From assembly GCF_008107725.1 (NCBI RefSeq), contig NZ_VIRN01000064.1, positions 930,001-994,000 of the forward strand: a stretch of 64,000 nt of DNA. The letters are read 5' to 3'. Below are positions 46,425-55,500 of the stretch, in pieces. The DNA comes from Marinobacter sp. BW6. GTDB taxonomy: Bacteria; Pseudomonadota; Gammaproteobacteria; Pseudomonadales; Oleiphilaceae. The notes under the pieces were generated by a model. It was given only the letters and a program-made list of their open reading frames with translations. It was not told where the DNA came from and ran no database searches. Every line of letters starts with the position of its first letter. The stretch's first letter is position 1. Both the position numbers and the translations under genes were made by a program.

Positions 46425-47339
46425 ATGCTTGGAAACACCTTCTCAACGGCAGGGTTCGACCGCTGGATCAGTGATGTAAACCAGATCTGCGGGCCTTTTT
46501 CGGCAGAACCTCTCGAACAGGAATTCTCCGGAAACATAAGCAAAATGGGCTCCAGCGCACTGGATATGTCCCACGTTACCATCCGTGGCGCGCAGCTTGT
46601 TCGTGGCCGAAGCGAAATCCGTCGTTGTGTCACTCCAGAATTCTTCTGTGTGTTCCAGCTTCGCGGAAAGTCGCGGGTTGAGCAGGCAGGAAATGGGTCC
46701 ATTCTCCAGGCAGGGGACATTGTTCTGGTCGATTCCGCTCTTCCCTTCAGTTTTACCTATGACAATGAATCCGAGCAGATTTCCCTGATTCTGCCCCGCA
46801 CAATCGTTGAAAGAACCCTGAATCTGTCTGGCATTGAGCTTGGTGTACGCATTCCCTCCGATAGCCACATTGCCCGAGTCGCCAACCTGTTGATTAGCGG
46901 AGCAGCTGATTACGATAGCCTCGACGAGGAAGAAGGTGCGGCGATCATTGACTCACTGATCATGCTGATCAAACCCTCCGTGATTCGAAGCGTAGGGCAG
47001 CACAGCCCCAGTGAGCGCGTATTTCTACAAGCTGCCTCATTTATCCGGGAAAACATCGGCGAGTCTGAATTGAGCGCGCGGATGGTGGCAAATACCACCG
47101 GAACCTCGGTTCGCGGCCTCTACCGGGCGTTTTCGGCCCGCTCGCTGACCGTGTCGGGGTACATCAAAGCCCAGCGGCTGGAGATGTGCGCCGATTACCT
47201 GAAGAGGTCCAACGGTAAGGTGAACCTGACCGAAGTCGGATACCGTTTCGGCTTTGCCAGTCCCAGTGCTTTTTCGACGTCTTTCAGGCAACACTTTGGG
47301 GTGACACCTTCGAGTTTTTGCCAGGACCGTACTTCCTGA
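46425..47339 (+). CDS. feaR: FeaR-like AraC-family activator
   Basis: A 304-residue AraC/XylS regulator with a cupin-type N-terminal domain and a C-terminal double HTH (about 200-300, ending FASPSAFSTSFRQHFGVTPSSF). The N-terminal pattern FDRWISDVNQICGPF...LEQEFSGNISK parallels E. coli FeaR, which activates tynA and feaB. The neighbouring aldehyde dehydrogenase and amine oxidase genes support this. The ATG has a poor ribosome site. Confidence 0.82.
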   Translation: MLGNTFSTAGFDRWISDVNQICGPFSAEPLEQEFSGNISKMGSSALDMSHVTIRGAQLVRGRSEIRRCVTPEFFCVFQLRGKSRVEQAGNGSILQAGDIVLVDSALPFSFTYDNESEQISLILPRTIVERTLNLSGIELGVRIPSDSHIARVANLLISGAADYDSLDEEEGAAIIDSLIMLIKPSVIRSVGQHSPSERVFLQAASFIRENIGESELSARMVANTTGTSVRGLYRAFSARSLTVSGYIKAQRLEMCADYLKRSNGKVNLTEVGYRFGFASPSAFSTSFRQHFGVTPSSFCQDRTS

Positions 47340-47379
47340 AAAAAGGGGAGCTGTCAGGCCGTTGAATCTGGCAGCTCCC
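47339..47379 (-). terminator. Terminator after the aldehyde dehydrogenase gene
   Basis: GGGAGCTGTCAG (47346-47357) pairs with CTGGCAGCTCCC (47368-47379), a 12-bp stem with one wobble. On the minus strand it is followed by a T-run (plus-strand A at 47339-47344). It may also serve feaR, which ends at 47339. Confidence 0.85.
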
Positions 47380-47403
47380 GGAAGGGTCAGTGTTGCCGCC
47401 GCT

Positions 47404-48813
47404 TTATTTCTTGATGCTGATAACTCTGGGCTGCGTGACCGCTTTCAGCCCTTCCAGGCCAAACTCTACCCCATAGCCGGACGCTTTATTGCCACCAAAA
47501 GGCACCATGGGATGAATTGCCCCGTGCTGATTGATCCAGACGGTTCCAGCTTCCAGCCTCATGGCAACCAGCTCAGCTTCTTCCGGGTTGTTGGCCCAGA
47601 CCGAGGCGCCAAGGGCTGCCGACAGGGCGTTGGCGGAAGCGACTGCTTCGTCCAGGTTTTTGTAACGGACGATAGGCAGAGCCGGGCCGAACTGCTCCTC
47701 ATCCACCAGTCTCTGCCCATCCTGGATGTTGCCCACTAGGGTCACAGGCAGGAAGTAGCCGGTTTCAGGCACATCGCCGAACTCCATGACATCGCAGCCT
47801 TTGGACCGGGCATCGCCGACCAGCTCTTTCACCTTGTTGTACTGCATCTCGTTCTGGAGCGGGCCAATCAGGTTGTTCTCGTTCATGCCGTCGCCAATGG
47901 GCATCTGGCGGGCAAGATCACTGAGGGCGGCAATCACCGAGTCGTAGTCATTTTCGTGGACATACAAGCGCTTGATGCACGCGCAGGTCTGCCCCATGTT
48001 CAGGAATGCGCCCCAGAAAAGACCTTCTGCAATGGCGGTGGCGTCAGTACCGGGAACCACGATGGCGGGGTCATTGCCGCCCAGCTCCAGAGTTATAGGG
48101 GCGAGGTTTCTTGACGAGGCTTCGATGATTCGCCGGCCTGTCGCCTCGCTGCCCGTGAACATGATCTTGTCGATGTCAGGATGGCTGGTCAGCGCGGCGC
48201 CGATACGACCGTCTCCGGAAATGGTGTTCAGAACACCCGGGGGCAGTACCTGATTGATAAGCCGAACCATTTCCAGGGTTGCAATCGGGGTGTATTCGGA
48301 CGGTTTGAGAACCACCGTGTTGCCCATGCGGATGGCAGGAATGATTTGCCAGATGGCAATCATCAGGGGCCAGTTCCAGGGGGCAATAGCTGCTACCACG
48401 CCCAGTGGCACCCGGTGCAGGACATCCTTGCGTTCTTCGTCCTCGTGGACGGTTTCCGGAGGCAGTGCCAGTGCTGCTGGCACCTGTGTCCAGCCCACGC
48501 ACGCCTGCATCTCGAAACGGGAGCCCGGGCCAGACAGAGGTTTGCCCTGTTCCCGGGTGATCAGTTCGGCCAGGTATTCCGAGTTATCCTGCAGTACCTG
48601 AGCTACGCGGGCGACTGTTTCCTGTCGCTCTTGATCACTGACTCTGGCCCAGTCCTTCTGTGCGCTGCGGGCGGCAATGACGGCGTCGCTTACGTCCTGC
48701 TCGCTGCTGATGGCCGCAAGCCCCAGGGAATCCCCGGTTGCGGGATTGAAAATTTCCTGGTGATCGGTTGCGTCAACCGGTTTGCCATTCGCCAAATTGT
48801 TATAGGTTTGCAC
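47404..48813 (-). CDS. NAD(P)-dependent aldehyde dehydrogenase
   Basis: A 469-residue ALDH-superfamily enzyme. The catalytic Cys lies in GQTCACIKR, the general-base Glu in LELGGNDPAIV, and the nucleotide-binding loops are AIAPWNWPL and FTGSEATG. In this cluster it should oxidise the aldehyde that the amine oxidase releases, the job of FeaB (phenylacetaldehyde dehydrogenase) in E. coli. Sequence alone does not fix the substrate. Confidence 0.88.
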   Translation of the reverse strand: MQTYNNLANGKPVDATDHQEIFNPATGDSLGLAAISSEQDVSDAVIAARSAQKDWARVSDQERQETVARVAQVLQDNSEYLAELITREQGKPLSGPGSRFEMQACVGWTQVPAALALPPETVHEDEERKDVLHRVPLGVVAAIAPWNWPLMIAIWQIIPAIRMGNTVVLKPSEYTPIATLEMVRLINQVLPPGVLNTISGDGRIGAALTSHPDIDKIMFTGSEATGRRIIEASSRNLAPITLELGGNDPAIVVPGTDATAIAEGLFWGAFLNMGQTCACIKRLYVHENDYDSVIAALSDLARQMPIGDGMNENNLIGPLQNEMQYNKVKELVGDARSKGCDVMEFGDVPETGYFLPVTLVGNIQDGQRLVDEEQFGPALPIVRYKNLDEAVASANALSAALGASVWANNPEEAELVAMRLEAGTVWINQHGAIHPMVPFGGNKASGYGVEFGLEGLKAVTQPRVISIKK

Positions 48814-48864
48814 GGCAATGCTCTCCTGCAGGTGTTCGTCAAAGTTAAGTTGGAAATCCGTTGT

Positions 48865-48894
48865 AGCTGCCCACGATTTTGTAAGTGGGCAGCT
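48865..48894. repeat. 10-bp inverted repeat between the porin and aldehyde dehydrogenase genes
   Basis: AGCTGCCCAC (48865-48874) and GTGGGCAGCT (48885-48894) form a perfect hairpin with a 10-base loop. Neither strand has a good T-run after it, so it may be an mRNA processing or attenuation hairpin rather than a terminator. Confidence 0.5.
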
Positions 48895-48920
48895 TCGCCT
48901 TTTGGGGCTGTTGGGACTGA

Positions 48921-50261
48921 TCAGAACGGAACAATGGCAATGATTTGAGCGTAAGCGTTGGTGTCGTCACTGCCTATTTGGCTGCCACCCTCGGCGGCGC
49001 TGCTGTCTGGCATATAGAAGCCGACCAGAGGGCTGATGATCAGATGTGGCGCTGCCACCCACTCGGCGTAGATGTCCACTTCCTGAGCGTTCAGGTTCCC
49101 TGTACCGGCTGCGGTGTCAGTGAAGTCAAAGAAGAGTGCGCCGATACTGAGTGTTTCCGAAGGGGCTGCCTTCAGGCTCACGTGGTGAACCGAAGCGTCG
49201 GAGTTGAAGGGGCCAGCGTAGTTGGCGGCGACTTCACCCTGAAACCAGGTGCCGTAACCCCGGTTGAAGCCGAAGAACAGTGGGTCGAAACCCTCATCGA
49301 AGCTCGAATATCGGTAGTTAACGCTGGGTGACCAGCGAGTCTCGCTGAAGGTCCAACCGGCTTCGGCGTACCACGCCTTGGCATTCTCATCAGAGCCTTC
49401 TCCGGCTTCCTGATTGACAAATTCGGCGGACAAGAACAGGTTTTCGACACCCGCATTGCCTTGGTAGCGGAGACTCGTGGTTTGTTGCCCGTCTCTTGAG
49501 CCATACCCCAGAATAGGAGCGAAGGTGTCATCAACGTCCAGCCCTTCGATATAAGCCAGACCAAAAGTACCTTGAGGGGTCACATACTCGGTATTTAAGC
49601 CTGCCAGCTCCATTTCCGCCTGGGCTTTGTTATCAGAGGCCAGCCAGAACAGGTCTGCGCGCAGGCCGTCCGAGCCTCCGATTCGGGCAATGGCGGTCTG
49701 GTCAAATGCCTTGCGGGCTGCAAGCCAGTAGGCGCCGCCCCGGTCAAAGTCCAGTCCACCGCCATTCAAAGCGTCGCCAAAGTTCAGAGCATCACTATTG
49801 ATCAGGAAACCGTCGCCAATAGTGAACTGCTGACGCCCAACGGAAAGATCCAGGCCGTCCTCTCCGAGCGCAGGAATCAGAGTGCCGGAGCGCCAACCGA
49901 GGTAGGCATCTTCCAGATCGGTTTCCCGTTCGTTACCGGACGTAATGCCTCCGGCATCGCCATCGCCCCAGGTGCCGGAGGAGACCAGATTAACCGCACC
50001 GTAAACCTGGCTGCCGGAGCCAACACTCTGGCTGCCAGAGAGCCCATACTTGATGTAACCCTCTTGCCACTGCGAATCACCGGCTTGCGTTTTGGCGCCA
50101 AGGTTGTATGTCTCCTGACTGGAGAAGACCCCCAGAGCCGCCTCGATATCAACGTTCAGTGTAGTGCCGCTCTGGTCGTAAAAGTTATAGGCCGAAGCCG
50201 GTCCCGATAATCCGGCCACGGCCAGACAGATAATGCTTTTCATGAAATGCTGGTTTTTCAT
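48921..50261 (-). CDS. Outer-membrane beta-barrel porin
   Basis: A 446-residue exported protein (signal cut near ASA, residue 24) with alternating aromatic beta strands and a C-terminal phenylalanine (AIVPF), the outer-membrane insertion signal. The VDIEAALGVF start and the LDLSVGRQQFTIGDGFLIN segment resemble alginate-export-type or substrate-specific porins. Lying between the amine oxidase and aldehyde dehydrogenase genes, it probably admits the amine substrate. Specificity is unknown. Confidence 0.75.
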   Translation of the reverse strand: MKNQHFMKSIICLAVAGLSGPASAYNFYDQSGTTLNVDIEAALGVFSSQETYNLGAKTQAGDSQWQEGYIKYGLSGSQSVGSGSQVYGAVNLVSSGTWGDGDAGGITSGNERETDLEDAYLGWRSGTLIPALGEDGLDLSVGRQQFTIGDGFLINSDALNFGDALNGGGLDFDRGGAYWLAARKAFDQTAIARIGGSDGLRADLFWLASDNKAQAEMELAGLNTEYVTPQGTFGLAYIEGLDVDDTFAPILGYGSRDGQQTTSLRYQGNAGVENLFLSAEFVNQEAGEGSDENAKAWYAEAGWTFSETRWSPSVNYRYSSFDEGFDPLFFGFNRGYGTWFQGEVAANYAGPFNSDASVHHVSLKAAPSETLSIGALFFDFTDTAAGTGNLNAQEVDIYAEWVAAPHLIISPLVGFYMPDSSAAEGGSQIGSDDTNAYAQIIAIVPF

Positions 50262-50334
50262 CTCTTCTGATTCCCGTATCTCTGTTTTTTTGTGATCAGG
50301 CTTCCCTGCCTGGATGGTTCCCGTTTTCAGCGAA

Positions 50335-52611
50335 TCAGTTCTCCGGCTTCTGTTGCTCGGGTAGATTCAGGGTGGGGGTCTGATCAAAGAAGTTCCATGG
50401 TTTAAGCATCGAGTGGACGTACTCCGTCGGCATTATGGGCCACTCCTCCGCTCGGGCTACGTGAGTGGCGCCGGTGGTCATCCAGAGCACGGTATCGACG
50501 TTTTCGATGGACTCGTTATCCGCGACAAAGGTTTTCAGGCCCGTATCGGTTTTGGCCCGATTCGGGTATTTGCCTTCCGGGAAGCGCTCCTCAGGTTTGT
50601 ACTGAGTGACCCAGATCTGCTTGTCCATGAAGCTGACACGCTTGAACAGCCATTCGTCTTCGCTGAACAACGCGCCTTTGGCGATGGGGTGGGTGCCTCC
50701 GGCAAACGGGATGATCTGGTAGCCAACCGGGTAACCCATACGGTTTTCTTTGTTGGGGTTGGTCATCAGGCGCACGGTTGAGGGGTCGAACTTCTGAACA
50801 GACTCCTGTTCCGTTGGCACGACCCGCTCGTTGGTGATCATGACACTCTTGCGCGGGCCACCCGCTGTGTTTTCCGCGACCACGGGATCAATTTCCTTGA
50901 GGCTGTTTTGCTCGCCGTCAACATCCAGGTCCAGCCGGAAGTTGTAGATGTGCTGGTGGGTGGTCCCCACGATGTTGTGATCAATCAGGGTGCCGTAGCG
51001 GGTATCTTCTTCTGCCGTTTCGTCATGAATGGTTCGGGACTTCACAGCTTTGACGGCTTCAATGCCCGAAGCTCCGACGGTCAGCCTGATATTGCCATTG
51101 GCCATGAAAACCCAGTCGAACATGTAGTCGTAGTTACCAATCGTGCTCACCCAACGCACAACTAGTTCCCTTCGTTCGCGACTTTCATTCCCGGGACTGC
51201 TGCCAAGCATTTCAGTGTGCTTGAACTCAGGCCCGGCGTAGCGCTCAAAGACGCCGATGGCGTTTGGAATGGTAAAGGGCGCGCCGCCGTTATCGACCAA
51301 TGTCGCCGGCAATAATGTCGCGTTGTTGGGGGTATCAACGCCGCCTTCCAGGGGCGAAGTCAGGTTCCCCATGCCGTAATCGCCGGAGTCGAGGTAGGAC
51401 TTGAAGTACCAGCCTACGTCAGGATCGCCGTAGGGTACGATCATCCCACCCAGCGACCCCTCGTACATGACTTTCCGTTTTTCACCCTGGTCGTCGTAGG
51501 TCAGTGTGGAAATGACAGGGCCAACGCGAGAATTCAGCTTGAGATGGAAATTCCAGTTCTGCCACTGAATGGTATGGCCAGACATCGAGATGTTGGAGCC
51601 TTCCGGCTGCACCACCATCAGCGGTTTCACATCCGCAATGTTTTCCTGATCACGTCCATCGTATGGGCGGGGAGCCATCGGTACCGGGATGACGCCGTCG
51701 TCCTCAATCTTGAGAATACTCTTTTTTTCCAGGTCCACGACCGCCACGAGGTTTTCGATAGGGTGGGCCCAGTAGTTACCGTCACCGATGTCCAGGTAAG
51801 ACACCACTTTCAAGAGTTTCAAATCGTGCTCTAGGCCGTCGTCGCCCCCGAAATACCCGACGGTCAGTGGTGTTGCGACCACATTCTCCACATTGTCGAT
51901 ACCGCGCTTTTTCAGGGCTTCTTTATAGGCATCACTGTTTGAGACGATCTCCTGAACTGCCAGGAAGTCATCGAAGGTCACCATGCCATGGGCGTCTTCG
52001 ATGTGCTCCCAGCCAACAACGGACTCAGAGTCGAGATCGACTGTGCCTTCATAGACCTTCCGGCCATCAACGACCGTAAAAATGGCCTGACGTGAAAAGT
52101 CGTGGCCTTCACCAAAGGACCATTCCCAGACTTTTTCTTTGCTGGGGTCGGCGAGTCGTATTTGCGTGAACCGGATAGTGTCCTTCCAGTGTTTAGAGGA
52201 CTTCACTGCATTCGCAGCTTTGGCGATTTCTTCCGACGATAATGGGTCCAGTGGATGGGTTTTATTACCAATGCTGATGTTTTGGGAAACCTGACCTGAG
52301 AACAGGTCGTGGGCAAAGCTCCGCTCTACGAGGACTTCGCCATCGTGCAGTTTTGCAGGGGCTGACAGCTCAATCTCATCACCATTGAAATACGCCCTTG
52401 TCTCCCCCAGAGGCACCCGGATTTTCGTGTCTCCGGACACCACCAGCAGTTCGCTTTGGTCTTCACTGAGTTGATAGCTGGCACCAGAGGAATTCAGTGC
52501 TTTTGCGATCGGCATATAATCTGCCGAACCGCCGTGAGCCAGAGCCGCTGGACTGGCAACGAACAACGACGAGGCCAGGGCGACCGAGAGTGCGAGTTTA
52601 TTTTTGTACAT
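50335..52611 (-). CDS. tynA: Periplasmic copper amine oxidase (TynA type)
   Basis: A 758-residue copper/topaquinone enzyme that turns primary amines into aldehyde, ammonia and H2O2. A signal peptide (cut near ALA) is followed by the extra N-terminal domain seen in E. coli TynA, whose length is nearly the same. The cofactor motif NYDY (493-496) has Tyr494 as the TPQ precursor. The catalytic Asp is in YLDSGDYGMG (about 408), and the copper ligands are His552, His554 and a His near 720 (TTGATHVARAEEW). The ATG at 52611 has GGAG upstream; a TTG at 52626 is less likely. Confidence 0.93.
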   Translation of the reverse strand: MYKNKLALSVALASSLFVASPAALAHGGSADYMPIAKALNSSGASYQLSEDQSELLVVSGDTKIRVPLGETRAYFNGDEIELSAPAKLHDGEVLVERSFAHDLFSGQVSQNISIGNKTHPLDPLSSEEIAKAANAVKSSKHWKDTIRFTQIRLADPSKEKVWEWSFGEGHDFSRQAIFTVVDGRKVYEGTVDLDSESVVGWEHIEDAHGMVTFDDFLAVQEIVSNSDAYKEALKKRGIDNVENVVATPLTVGYFGGDDGLEHDLKLLKVVSYLDIGDGNYWAHPIENLVAVVDLEKKSILKIEDDGVIPVPMAPRPYDGRDQENIADVKPLMVVQPEGSNISMSGHTIQWQNWNFHLKLNSRVGPVISTLTYDDQGEKRKVMYEGSLGGMIVPYGDPDVGWYFKSYLDSGDYGMGNLTSPLEGGVDTPNNATLLPATLVDNGGAPFTIPNAIGVFERYAGPEFKHTEMLGSSPGNESRERRELVVRWVSTIGNYDYMFDWVFMANGNIRLTVGASGIEAVKAVKSRTIHDETAEEDTRYGTLIDHNIVGTTHQHIYNFRLDLDVDGEQNSLKEIDPVVAENTAGGPRKSVMITNERVVPTEQESVQKFDPSTVRLMTNPNKENRMGYPVGYQIIPFAGGTHPIAKGALFSEDEWLFKRVSFMDKQIWVTQYKPEERFPEGKYPNRAKTDTGLKTFVADNESIENVDTVLWMTTGATHVARAEEWPIMPTEYVHSMLKPWNFFDQTPTLNLPEQQKPEN

Positions 52612-52836
52612 AATGACTCCTGACAATGTTTGCTTTGTGCATGAGAATCAGTTCAGCCGAGCTAGTTAATGCCAACCCGGCTGTTCCAGGGGCGGGCGAA
52701 CCTAACCGTGCATCTGTAAGACATAGAAATATCATTTCAATGGCGAAGAGGCTTTTGAATGACTGCCAGAGTCTTTTCGAATCGTGCCGGTTGAAATGAG
52801 GTAGGGTTTATTCGTCAGACGAGGATGAGGAAGGTT

Positions 52837-53295
52837 TCAGTGGTTGCCCGGGCCATGAGTGCCGGGAACGTGGTTGTGGCGGTCATCGGGCTCCGGTGTC
52901 TGAAGCTCCGAGCTCAACCCGCCCAGAATGCCACACTCCCGCACAGTGCGGCCATCAGAGCAGGCTTCCTGGAGCTGCTCCAGAGTTTCTTCAAGACTTG
53001 CCAACTCCTTGAGCCGTTCGCGTACGTGATTCAGATGGCGCGCTAGCAGCGCGTCTACTTCGCTGCAATCCGCTTCCGGTTGCTCGGCCAGGCGGATCAG
53101 TTCTCGGATCTCGTCCTGAGCCATGTCGAGATTGCGGCAGCGTTTGATGAAAAGAAGGCGGTGCAGATGGGCATTACGGTAAGACCGGTAGCCACTGCTG
53201 TCCCTGTCCGGTTCCGGTAGCAAACCGATCTTTTCGTAGTAGCGGATGGTTTCAACGGGAATGGCCGTTGTCTTTGCAAGTTCACCGATCTTCAC
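52837..53295 (-). CDS. CadR/PbrR-like MerR-family metal sensor
   Basis: A 152-residue MerR-family regulator with an N-terminal HTH (MKIGELAKTTAIPVETIRYYEKIGLLPEPDR). The metal-site cysteines of the CadR/PbrR type are Cys77, Cys112 and Cys121, and the histidine-rich tail (DDRHNHVPGTHGPGNH) is typical of CadR. Its GTG start overlaps the stop of the sensor kinase, so it appears to be the third gene of a regulatory operon. The likely target is the CadR-type operator at 46197-46217. Confidence 0.85.
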   Translation of the reverse strand: MKIGELAKTTAIPVETIRYYEKIGLLPEPDRDSSGYRSYRNAHLHRLLFIKRCRNLDMAQDEIRELIRLAEQPEADCSEVDALLARHLNHVRERLKELASLEETLEQLQEACSDGRTVRECGILGGLSSELQTPEPDDRHNHVPGTHGPGNH

Positions 53296-54647
53296 TGCCG
53301 GATACCCCTGGTCGTACCTGGAAAATGGACCGTTGCCTTGAATCCTCCGGTCGAGCCGGAGCTAAAATTCAGGGTACCACCATAGCGTTCTATAATCTCC
53401 CGCACGATGGCCAGCCCCAAGCCGTGCCCGGGAGTCTGTTCGTCGAGGCGCAGGCCGCGGGTGCCGAGAGTGGCGAGCGCATCAGGGGGAATTCCGGGGC
53501 CATCATCCTCAATGGTGATGGTCAATCCTTGCCTATCCTCTTGCAGGCCAAGTTCAACGAATCTGGCGGACCACTTGCCGGCGTTGTCCAGAAGGTTGCC
53601 CAACACCTCGTTCAGGTCGTGCTCTTCGATGGGCCAGCGCCGTTCTTCGGTCAGTACGGTCGACATTTCAAACGACTTTGCCGGATACAGCCGGCCTAGC
53701 ATCCAGAGAAGATCCCGGGCCTGCTTCAAAGGGTAGGCGCTTTTGCCAACCTGCGGACCGGCGAACCGGCTGCGTCGCATTTCTGCTTCAAGCTGTCTGT
53801 CGATATCGTCGAGCCTGCCGGCCATTTGCTGCCTGAGGTCGTTGGGGAGGGGGCGGTCAGTATCTTCCAGAATCTGGCGAACGGCAGCGATGGGTGTTTT
53901 AACGCTGTGGGAGAGATTTGCCAGCGCATCCCGGGAGCGCTCCAGCCGCTGGTCCAGGGAGTCGAGCAACTGGTTGAGTTGCAGTACAAGAGGTTGGAAC
54001 TCCTCGGGGGCCTTGACATCAATTCGCGATATCTCGCCATCCTGCAGCCGCTTTAATGCAGCCTTGAGGCTTACCACGGGGCGCATGGACAGGTTGATGC
54101 CCAGCCAGAGTACGCCAACCAGAAGCAGGATCAGCAGCAGGGAAACAACGGCTGTCCAGGCGTGAAGCTCAGCCTGGCTGCGGCTCAAGGCACCAAGGTC
54201 CTCGGAAACGATCACTACGATGGGTTTGCCGTCCACATGAAAAGACTTTCGGTAGGCAAGGATATCCGAGGGCGCCTCCGCAATATCGGCGCCACTGACG
54301 CGCAGCGTATCTTCCTCCCCGGACTCCACCAGTGGCATCAACAGCGGTGCCCAACTATCGGGGGAGATGATGGTTCGGGTGTCGGAATGGATAGCGAACG
54401 CGTGGTGAAAAACTTCCTGGAAATAATCACCGGTCTGTAGGGTGTCCAGCCGGCCACTGGAATCGCGAATCTGGTGTTCGAGAAAAGCGACTTCGTCTTT
54501 GAGCCGGGTCTCTACGAATTGGCGGGACATCCGGTCAAGAAGCAGCCCGTGCACCAGCCATGCGAGGGCCATCAGGAGAATGCCAGCCGGCAGTAGCAGT
54601 GCCAGTAGGGTTCCCTTGACCGATACCGGTTTTTTAAACCAGATCAT
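53292..54647 (-). CDS. Two-component sensor histidine kinase
   Basis: A 451-residue membrane kinase with two hydrophobic segments (about 13-35 and 162-186) around a roughly 125-residue periplasmic sensor. A HAMP-like region, an H-box ANLSHSVKTPIAAVRQ and an ATPase domain with N (NLLDNAGKW), G1 (EDDGPGIP) and G2 (TPGHGLGLAI) boxes follow. The sensor has no obvious His/Met metal cluster. It resembles the PhoQ/QseC group more than CusS. It overlaps the response regulator by 14 bases and the MerR gene by 4. Confidence 0.9.
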   Translation of the reverse strand: MIWFKKPVSVKGTLLALLLPAGILLMALAWLVHGLLLDRMSRQFVETRLKDEVAFLEHQIRDSSGRLDTLQTGDYFQEVFHHAFAIHSDTRTIISPDSWAPLLMPLVESGEEDTLRVSGADIAEAPSDILAYRKSFHVDGKPIVVIVSEDLGALSRSQAELHAWTAVVSLLLILLLVGVLWLGINLSMRPVVSLKAALKRLQDGEISRIDVKAPEEFQPLVLQLNQLLDSLDQRLERSRDALANLSHSVKTPIAAVRQILEDTDRPLPNDLRQQMAGRLDDIDRQLEAEMRRSRFAGPQVGKSAYPLKQARDLLWMLGRLYPAKSFEMSTVLTEERRWPIEEHDLNEVLGNLLDNAGKWSARFVELGLQEDRQGLTITIEDDGPGIPPDALATLGTRGLRLDEQTPGHGLGLAIVREIIERYGGTLNFSSGSTGGFKATVHFPGTTRGIRQ

Positions 54648-55299
54648 TAAACAGGTACCCCTGGCCACGTCGTGTCGAGATGGTGTCTGTGCCTACAAGC
54701 TTCCGGAGTCTGCGAATGTAGGCCTCAATGACGTTTTCGCTGGGGTTGTCGTTCAGGCTGTAAAGCTGCTCCATAAGCTGTTCTTTCGAGAACACATGCC
54801 CAGGCCGGCTCATCAGGCAACGCAACAACCGGAATTCGGTTCCGGTGAGGCTGTGTTCCGTGCCATCGGCCAGTTTCAGGCTTTGGCGATTCTCGTCCAG
54901 TTCGAAATTGCCGGCTTTCACAAGAGAGCGCACGCGTCCCTCGCTCCGGCGAATGATGGCGTTCAGCCTCGCAATCAGTTCTTCGGTCTGGAATGGTTTG
55001 GCCAGGTAATCATCGGCCCCGGCCTTCAGACCGTTCACTTTATCCTGCCAGTCACCGCGGGCGGTCAGAATCAGCACCGGAAAGCTGATGCCACGCGTTC
55101 GCCATTTTCGAAGCACGTCCAGGCCATTTGCGTCCGGCAGTCCGAGATCCAGAACCACGGCGCGATATTCTTCCTGATCGGCCAGCGCCGACGCCTCTTT
55201 GGCGGTGAAGGTGGTATCCACGCTGAACCCGGCCTTTTCCAGTTGGTTGGTTAGCCCGTCCGCAAGCAGTCGGTCATCTTCGACGAGCAGTAAACGCAT
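54634..55299 (-). CDS. OmpR-family response regulator
   Basis: A 221-residue regulator with a receiver domain (acidic pocket EDD at 7-9, phospho-acceptor Asp51 in VVLDLGLPD, Lys near 101) and a C-terminal winged helix (about 125-221). It is the first gene of the RR-kinase-MerR operon and is divergent from the cupredoxin-copA-copB operon. Paired direct repeats CTGAA/TTCAG with an 11-bp period lie between the two operons and are likely its binding sites. Confidence 0.9.
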   Translation of the reverse strand: MRLLLVEDDRLLADGLTNQLEKAGFSVDTTFTAKEASALADQEEYRAVVLDLGLPDANGLDVLRKWRTRGISFPVLILTARGDWQDKVNGLKAGADDYLAKPFQTEELIARLNAIIRRSEGRVRSLVKAGNFELDENRQSLKLADGTEHSLTGTEFRLLRCLMSRPGHVFSKEQLMEQLYSLNDNPSENVIEAYIRRLRKLVGTDTISTRRGQGYLFNDLV

Positions 55300-55351
55300 G
55301 TGTGTCCCCTTCCTACAGGTATTGCAGAGCGTCTCAGTATCGGTGTTTTAA

Positions 55352-55367
55352 CTGAACCCAGCCTGAA
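55352..55367 (-). promoter_or_regulatory. Direct repeat TTCAG-N6-TTCAG before the response regulator
   Basis: On the plus strand CTGAA occurs at 55352-55356 and 55363-55367, an 11-base period. Read on the minus strand this is TTCAG-N6-TTCAG facing the response-regulator gene, 53-68 bases before its start. The period fits tandem binding of an OmpR-family dimer. Confidence 0.65.
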
Positions 55368-55386
55368 CACTAAATAATTCGTCATT

Positions 55387-55402
55387 TTCAGAAAGGATTC
55401 AG
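55387..55402 (+). promoter_or_regulatory. Direct repeat TTCAG-N6-TTCAG before the copper operon
   Basis: TTCAG at 55387-55391 and 55398-55402 repeats with an 11-base period and faces the cupredoxin-copA-copB operon. It mirrors the repeat at 55352-55367, so the intergenic space has one site for each direction. Confidence 0.65.
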
Positions 55403-55500
55403 GTTGATGGGTGATGGTATCCATCGTTTCTGGATATTGCTCAATTTTTGAAGCAAGCCCTCTGTACGTTGAGTCACATTCTTCCACAGGAGTATACAAG

